Below, in pieces: positions 61,650 through 64,000 of a stretch of 64,000 nucleotides of DNA. The position numbers were made by a program, and so were the translations under genes. A model generated the notes under the pieces. The model was not told the DNA's origin and did not search any database. It saw nothing but the letters and a program-made list of their open reading frames with translations. Within the stretch, counting starts at the first letter, position 1; every line of letters begins with the position of its first letter. This DNA comes from JAJEFO01 sp965209045 (GTDB lineage: Bacteria > Pseudomonadota > Alphaproteobacteria > Rhodobacterales > Rhodobacteraceae), in contig CBDBPW010000003.1 in the NCBI GenBank assembly GCA_965209045.1, positions 2,356,001 through 2,420,000 of the forward strand. Direction: 5' to 3'.

Positions 61650-62266
61650 ACATGGGGCGCCTGATCACATTTGAGGGCATGGACGGGTGCGGAAAGTCCA
61701 CGCAAGCCCGGCTTCTCACTGAAGGCCTCGAAAAAAAGGGGCTCGACGTCGTCCTGACACGTGAGCCGGGCGGTTCGCCAGGAGCGGAGGAAATCCGCCA
61801 GCTTCTGGTCGAAGGCCCTCCCGAGCGCTGGTCCGCCGAAACCGAGATCCTGCTTTTCACGGCCGCAAGGCGCGATCATATGGAAAGGACCATTCGCCCG
61901 GCGCTCGAAAGGGGCGCAATCGTGATCTCGGACCGGTACGTGGATTCGACCCGGGTGTATCAGGGTGCGGCCCGACCGGAGCTGCGCGCACTCGTGGACC
62001 AGTTCCACGACGCCGTGATAGGCAAGGATCCTGACCTGACATTCATAATTGACATCGATCCGGCCGATTCTCTCTGCCGCAGGCTGGAGCGCAATTCAGG
62101 CGAACACAGGTTCGAGGAAATGGGACATGACTTTCAGGATCGCGTGCGCAAGGGATTTAGCGCGCTCGCAAGCGACAATCCCGACCGATGCCGCCTGATC
62201 GACGGCAATCGCGATGTCGATGCCATCGCGCGCGACATCCTCGGGATTGCGGAGCGGAACCTGTGA
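61646..62266 (+). CDS. tmk: Thymidylate kinase
   Basis: The 206-residue enzyme phosphorylates dTMP to dTDP. It has the P-loop FEGMDGCGKSTQ, the DR(Y/H) motif in ISDRYVDSTRVYQG, the LTREPGGSPGAEEIR segment and the LID region REFxxx-like LERNSGEHRFEEM. Length and order match bacterial Tmk. Start overlaps the dacA stop, and the holB start overlaps its own stop, so the three form an operon. Confidence 0.97.
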   Translation: MNMGRLITFEGMDGCGKSTQARLLTEGLEKKGLDVVLTREPGGSPGAEEIRQLLVEGPPERWSAETEILLFTAARRDHMERTIRPALERGAIVISDRYVDSTRVYQGAARPELRALVDQFHDAVIGKDPDLTFIIDIDPADSLCRRLERNSGEHRFEEMGHDFQDRVRKGFSALASDNPDRCRLIDGNRDVDAIARDILGIAERNL

Positions 62267-63369
62267 ATGACGAAAGCCCGCCCGAAGCCGACCGCGCCGA
62301 CGGCGCGCCGCATCCGCGCGAAACCCTGCGGCTCTTCGGTCACAAGGATGCAGTGGCCGATATCCTTGCGTCGCTCGCCAATGACAGGATGCACCATGCC
62401 TGGCTCCTGACCGGACCGCGCGGCGTAGGCAAGGCGACCCTGGCCTGGGCAACGGCGCGAAACCTGCTGGCACGATCGGGCGGCGAGGGCGGGAAGATGG
62501 GTTCCATTCCGATGAACCTGGACATGTCCGCAGATCATCCCGTTGCTCGCCGCGTCGCCGCATTGTCCGATCCTGGCTGCCTCCTGATCCGACGTGCATG
62601 GGACCCCGACCGCAAGCGCCTGAAGAACTGGATCACGGTCGACGAGATCCGGAGGCTCAACAGGTTTCTTGGCCTGACTGCCACCGACGGCGGATACCGA
62701 GTCGTCATCGTGGATGCGGCAGACGACATGAACGCTTCCGCTTCCAACGCTCTGCTCAAGCTGCTGGAAGAGCCACCGGGAAGCACCGTTCTCTTCCTGG
62801 TCAGCCATCAGCCGGCGCGACTTCTTCCAACGATCCGGTCGCGTTGCCGGATCCTGAGGCTGCGGGAACTGGACGAAGCCGACATGGATCTGGCCCTTGG
62901 CGAAGCTGGCATCGCCGCCGAAAGCGCAGACAGACTTCATGCGCTTGCGCACGGCTCGGTCGGCGAAGCAGTCCGGCTGATGAACGAAGGAGGCCTTGAA
63001 CTCTACGGGAAGGTCATGGACGTGATCGCCACGGCGCCATCCATGGACCGGGCCAGGCTTCTGAAGCTCGCTGAAGAAGTGTCGGCACGCGGAGCCGAAC
63101 GGCGATTCGATCTGGCCGTGAGGTTGCTGGGCCGGGCGCTGGCCCGCCTTGCGGTGACTGCCGCAGGATCGCCCCCCGAATCCCAAGTGACACCGGGTGA
63201 GTTCCAGACGCTTGAGCGGCTCGGCGCAAACGCCAGCCGTGCGCATGCATGGGCAGAGCTGCAGCAGGAACTGTCGACCCGACTGACGCACGGCCGGGAA
63301 GTCAACATCGACCAGGCCAGCCTGCTCACGGACGCGTTCCTCCGGATTGAAGCGACTTCCGCGCATTGA
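62263..63369 (+). CDS. holB: DNA polymerase III delta-prime subunit
   Basis: The 368-residue protein is a clamp-loader delta-prime subunit. It has the AAA+ fold with TGPRGVGKATLAWATAR (an altered P-loop), Walker-B-like VVIVDAADDMNASASNALLKLLEEPP with the SRC motif (IRSRCRILRLREL), as expected for HolB. It starts with GTG at 62263, overlapping the tmk stop as GTGA. Confidence 0.95.
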   Translation: MNDESPPEADRADGAPHPRETLRLFGHKDAVADILASLANDRMHHAWLLTGPRGVGKATLAWATARNLLARSGGEGGKMGSIPMNLDMSADHPVARRVAALSDPGCLLIRRAWDPDRKRLKNWITVDEIRRLNRFLGLTATDGGYRVVIVDAADDMNASASNALLKLLEEPPGSTVLFLVSHQPARLLPTIRSRCRILRLRELDEADMDLALGEAGIAAESADRLHALAHGSVGEAVRLMNEGGLELYGKVMDVIATAPSMDRARLLKLAEEVSARGAERRFDLAVRLLGRALARLAVTAAGSPPESQVTPGEFQTLERLGANASRAHAWAELQQELSTRLTHGREVNIDQASLLTDAFLRIEATSAH

Positions 63370-63450
63370 CGCCGAGACCAGGACGGAATCCCGAACCGCG
63401 GACGGCCCGCCCGGCTTGACGCCCCACCAGAACCTACCCATACGGAACCA

Positions 63451-64000
63451 ATGTCATTTCCGGCCCGGATCACGGACAGCCATTGCCATCTTGATTTTCC
63501 TGAGTTCGATGGCGAGCTTGGCAGCGTCGTCGCCCGCGCTGCCGACCGAGGCGTTCATCGCATGGTGACGATCTGCACAAGGCTTGCCGCCGAACCTGCG
63601 ATACGCGCTATCGCCGAGACTCATCAGCCCGTATTCTACGCCGCCGGCACGCATCCGATGTCAGTGGCAAAGGAGCCCATGGTGGATGCCGAGACGCTGG
63701 TCTCCCTGTCCGCCCATCCGAAGTTCGTCGGCATCGGCGAATCCGGCCTCGACTACCACTACACGCGGGACTGCATTGCCGTGCAACAGGAGAGCCTTCG
63801 CATCCACGTCGAGGCAGCGCGCCAAACCGGTCTGCCGCTCGTGATTCATGCACGCGACGCGGACGAGGACATGGCGCGGATCCTGACCGAGGAACATCGG
63901 GCGGGCGCGTTTTCCTGCGTGATGCACTGCTTTTCCTCCGGACCATCGCTCGCCGAGAGAGCTCTCGAGCTTGGATTCTATCTTTCGATGTCCGGCATTG
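63451..64000 (+). CDS. tatD: TatD-family metal-dependent hydrolase (partial, runs off the window)
   Basis: The first 183 codons of a TatD-type deoxyribonuclease are seen from the ATG at 63451. Metal-ligand motifs are present: HxH in DSHCHLDF, Glu in GIGESGLDYHY, His in VIHARDAD and His in VMHCFSSG. The gene continues past the right edge, so the C-terminal Asp is not visible. Order after holB is that usual for this part of alphaproteobacterial genomes, and the gap to holB is 81 bases. Confidence 0.93.
   Translation, partial: MSFPARITDSHCHLDFPEFDGELGSVVARAADRGVHRMVTICTRLAAEPAIRAIAETHQPVFYAAGTHPMSVAKEPMVDAETLVSLSAHPKFVGIGESGLDYHYTRDCIAVQQESLRIHVEAARQTGLPLVIHARDADEDMARILTEEHRAGAFSCVMHCFSSGPSLAERALELGFYLSMSGI

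Noticed and set aside
63370..63450. Missing metG between holB and tatD
   Set aside because: Gene order here varies among alphaproteobacteria, and metG may be elsewhere; no trace of a deletion is visible.
1..64000. CRISPR arrays, insertion sequences and rRNA genes
   Set aside because: I saw no regularly spaced direct repeats, no transposase-like gene with terminal repeats and no rRNA sequence in the window.

Overview
The window looks like the chromosome of a GC-rich alphaproteobacterium, most likely of the Rhodobacterales (Roseobacter/Paracoccus type). The reasons are the high G+C, dense operons joined by ATGA, GTGA or TGATG stop/start overlaps, the dacA-tmk-holB-tatD housekeeping block at the right end, and the wealth of ABC importers linked to catabolic enzymes. 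This is inference from gene content; no marker gene allows a species call.

Layout, left to right. (1) 0.3-12.0 kb, all minus strand: a sugar-type ABC importer (binding protein, two permeases, UgpC-type ATPase), its LacI-family regulator, an alpha/beta hydrolase, a decayed alpha/beta hydrolase, a succinate-semialdehyde-type aldehyde dehydrogenase and a two-subunit molybdenum hydroxylase. A candidate LacI operator sits upstream of the binding-protein gene. (2) 12.6-25.6 kb, minus strand: one long probable operon with OsmC-like protein, 3-hydroxyisobutyrate-dehydrogenase-type reductase, a complete branched-chain-type (HAAT) importer, glutathione transferase, small DMT transporter, an alpha/beta hydrolase, an M24 'pita-bread' hydrolase and a 2-oxoacid dehydrogenase E1alpha-E1beta-E2 set whose E2 lacks the catalytic His/Asp. 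(3) 25.8-27.8 kb, plus strand: a second LacI regulator and a metal-dependent amidohydrolase. (4) 28.0-38.2 kb, minus strand: a peptide/opine-type ABC importer followed by a hydrolase, Gfo/Idh oxidoreductase, creatininase-family protein, cupin and D-2-hydroxyacid dehydrogenase; a hydrolase diverges at 38.4 kb. Near-identical GCAA(n)CG(n)TTGC operators occur at 25.65, 25.70 and 38.31 kb, so blocks 2-4 look like one regulon for uptake and stepwise breakdown of an unknown, probably nitrogen-containing, compound.

(5) 39.6-44.5 kb: a FAD-dependent phytoene-desaturase-like oxidoreductase, a glutathionyl-hydroquinone reductase, and a three-gene minus-strand cassette of small proteins. (6) 44.1-58.5 kb: a divergent system. 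On the minus strand are an aldo/keto reductase, a second HAAT importer, RidA, SRPBCC and an aldo/keto-reductase-RidA fusion, facing a TIGR04076-like protein. On the plus strand are a kynureninase-like/cyclase fusion and indolepyruvate-oxidoreductase-type subunits. It probably handles an aromatic or amino-acid-derived substrate. (7) 59.0-64.0 kb: a MazEF-type toxin-antitoxin pair, tRNA-Ser(UGA), dacA, tmk, holB and the start of tatD, which runs off the window.

Most notable are the predicted three-site LacI regulon, the catalytically degenerate E2, the fusion gene with a retained internal Shine-Dalgarno, RidA domains lacking the signature arginine, an oligopeptide-type ATPase carrying two DnaJ-like Cys repeats, and a GC-rich hairpin after each of the four substrate-binding-protein genes.
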